Source: Mixia osmundae IAM 14324
Lineage: Eukaryota; Basidiomycota; Mixiomycetes; Mixiales; Mixiaceae
Direction: 5' to 3'
Assembly (NCBI RefSeq): GCF_000708205.1
Contig: NW_014575563.1
Location: forward strand, 1,812,068-1,876,067
DNA: 64,000 nt
Of this stretch, positions 62,285-64,000 are shown one piece after another (positions within the stretch are counted from its first letter, which is position 1; each line of letters opens with the position of its first letter). The notes under the pieces were generated by a model. The model saw only the letters and a program-made list of their open reading frames with translations. It ran no database searches and was not told where the DNA came from. The position numbers and the translations under genes are program-made.

Positions 62285-63309
62285 TTAGCGGCCGTATTCT
62301 GACATGGCAGGCTCTTCTGCAGCCTCGCCATAGCCTGAAGCAGGACCGGGCAGGTCGTCATCGTCATCGAAGCGCACAAAGGATGATGGCACATCTCCGT
62401 TGTACTGATTGGCATAAGGATCTGGCATATTGGACGGTGCCATCACTGCGCTCGCATAGGGTCAGCTTAAGGCCAGCATGTATGATCCAGGCGCGACTTA
62501 CTGTCGGAAGTGGCAGCGCGAGCGCGATCATTACGCCATCGTGCAACGAGGAAGCCGATCAGAGCGAGCAGAGCAAGGATTGCGAAGAATGCGCCGACAG
62601 CGATGCCACCGATGGCGCCCTTGCTCAGACCAGACTTTGTATCGAATTGATCATTGGCAGAGGCCAGATTGGAATTGCTTGGTGCGATGACGACGACGGT
62701 CGAAGTGCCATGCATCAACGCCGACTCTGCTGCAGCTTGCGCTGCCGCGATGGAACTGAGCGAGGCGGCAGCGGCCGAGGCACTGAGGGCGGATGCAGAG
62801 GCCGCGAACGCGCCTGATGAGGTTGTTGTGAGGCTCGGCAGCAGACCAGACGGAATAAGAGATGCAATCGAGAGCGGCAGCACTGTTGGTGTGCCATTAC
62901 TGAGTGTCAAAGTCGTGTAGGCGACAGAGGAGGACGAGGCGGCGGCGGCAGTCGCGAGCGAGAGAGGTTCGACAATGACGGTGGCGGTGACAACGTTGGC
63001 ATTAGGATTGCCTGCTACCTGCGTCGCAATCGGAGTCGTTGTCGCTGTTCTCGTCACATAGACTGTTGACTGGCCCGCTCTGGTGGTACCGGCAGCCTGA
63101 GCAGGGCCTGCACCAACTGTTGTGGTTCGATACACCGTCGATGGCGCTGGCGAACTCGAGACTGTCTGTGCGGCTGCTCTCTTTGCTTTCTGCGGTAGCT
63201 TGACATCAGCATCGGCATTGGCCTGATGCCCAATGTCTCTTACTTGATCGTCTCGCTTGTGATGCCGCCTTACAGGCTGTGATCTGCGCATGATGGAGCC
63301 GCCCTGCAT
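62285..63309 (-). CDS. Single-pass Ser/Thr/Ala-rich surface protein
   Basis: Function not recognised. About 322 aa from the ATG at 63309, exons 63309-62502 and 62445-62285. The ectodomain has dibasic sites (HHKRDD, KAKRAA) that could be Kex2 cleavage points, then TVYRTTTVGAG and TVYVTRTATTT repeats typical of O-mannosylated stalks, and Ala/Ser-rich helix. One membrane segment (AIGGIAVGAFFAILALLALI) precedes a short acidic cytosolic tail (FVRFDDDDDLPGP). No signal peptide is seen at this ATG; the frame is open 45 codons further upstream, so an upstream exon may supply it. Overall like fungal wall-stress sensors without a recognised head domain. Confidence 0.65.
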
Positions 63310-63757
63310 ATCGAATGATGAACAAGGGGTACTGATGGTATTGCTGGTGCTTTGACAGGCTTTGCCGCTACTTTCGAAAGGAGTGTGACTCGTGTAGATG
63401 TTTGTCAAAAGCTTAGCGAACGGTATGTGATGGCGTAGAGCCAAAGGGTCCTGAGGCGACCGATGAATGCGAGTATGCGAGACGAGTCCTGTCGACTCTG
63501 GCGTGCCTTGTGTCGACTGCTGAGCGGCTCGACAGAAATGCAGCGTTGGATGTGTTTACCTATCGGAAACGATTTCTCATCCCCCGAATTATTTCCAAGA
63601 TTTCCGGCACCAGCGCTGTGGCCGACCACAACAAGGAGATGTCTCTCCTTCTCCGCAACCTAGCCAAGCTTGCAGGCCGATCTCTGCATTGAACCAACTC
63701 CACAACCTGATGCGGTCGACAATTGATTGACATTGATATTCGGGAACGCGACGCGTC
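63310..63757. other. Stretch with no supported gene
   Basis: 448 bp between the surface-protein gene and a partial gene. May contain the missing first exon of the former. Plus-strand frames here lack family resemblance. Confidence 0.4.
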
Positions 63758-64000
63758 TCACGAAAGCCATGCATTTGCCAGCGAGGCTGTGAGGAAGGCC
63801 AAGTCTGCCTGAGGCTCTACAAGTGCAGCCAGCATACGGCGCAGGACGATATAAGCAGCCGGGCTAGCGAATATCGCGTGATGTAGCCCGACGGTTGCTT
63901 TGAGGTCTCGCAAGACAGCTCGCGAAGGCATACCCGAGCTATTGATCGCCTCCGCCAAATCCTCTGCTTGTCGTGGCTCCAGAGGCAGCAGAGGGCCAGC
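63758..64000 (-). CDS. C-terminal fragment of an unrecognised protein, cut by the window edge
   Basis: Open frame entering from the right edge and stopping at 63758; about 80 residues visible. It reads PLLPLEPRQAEDLAEAINSS, then a helical hydrophobic end (PAAYIVLRRMLAALVEPQ). No domain recognised; the start lies outside the window. Confidence 0.5.
   Translation of the reverse strand, partial: AGPLLPLEPRQAEDLAEAINSSGMPSRAVLRDLKATVGLHHAIFASPAAYIVLRRMLAALVEPQADLAFLTASLANAWLS

Overview
The window is 64 kb of a compact nuclear genome from a filamentous or yeast-like fungus. GC is moderate and genes alternate densely between strands. Almost every gene carries short introns of about 45-65 nt. Gene content is fungal: a CET1-type RNA triphosphatase, YPD1, PKC1 with HR1-C2-C1-kinase order, a Skg3/Caf120-like PH protein, an EGF-bearing ABCG transporter and IGO1. 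Intron density, translin and EBP1 argue against a Saccharomyces-type yeast. A basidiomycete, perhaps Pucciniomycotina, is my best guess, but that is inference from style rather than from a diagnostic marker. No tRNA, rRNA, CRISPR array, transposase or LTR element was seen.

Layout. 1-8 kb: ADP1-like ABC transporter (-), mitochondrial uL6 (+), NHX1-type exchanger (-), APC11 (+). 8-17 kb: EBP1/PA2G4 homologue (-), OXA1 (+), then two tandem single-TM Ser/Thr-rich proteins (-) that share an undescribed Trp/Gly-Asp repeat. 17-27 kb: NmrA-like reductase (+), an unknown disordered protein (-), a giant PH-domain Skg3/Caf120-like protein (+). 27-38 kb: a cullin N-terminal-only protein (-), ORC5 (+), SUN-domain protein (-), a gene-poor 1.6 kb, CET1 (-), YRA1/ALY (+), DJ-1 (-). 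38-51 kb: SEN1 helicase (-), translin (+), IGO1 endosulfine (-), PKC1 (-), a short-chain dehydrogenase (+). 52-64 kb: PI31 (-), PPM1 (+), F-box protein (-), YPD1 (+), RHO2-like GTPase (-), SEC2-like Rab GEF (+), a surface-type single-TM protein (-), and the C-terminus of an unknown gene (-).

Themes. Several signalling genes sit within 20 kb: RHO2 and PKC1 (cell wall integrity), YPD1 (phosphorelay), and IGO1 and PPM1 (PP2A control). I see no operon-like reason for this. CET1, YRA1 and SEN1 (mRNA capping, export, termination) also lie close together. Genes are packed tightly: convergent stop codons are 15-30 bp apart at several places and overlap once.

The most unusual property is splicing. 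I assigned about 87 introns by frame and homology. Seven to nine of them need, or are best explained by, a GC donor, roughly ten percent. Several genes start with exons of only 6-36 nt, and YRA1 has one 459-nt intron where almost all others are near 50 nt. Gene models were assembled by eye from reading frame, splice phase and family conservation. Exon limits are therefore predictions.
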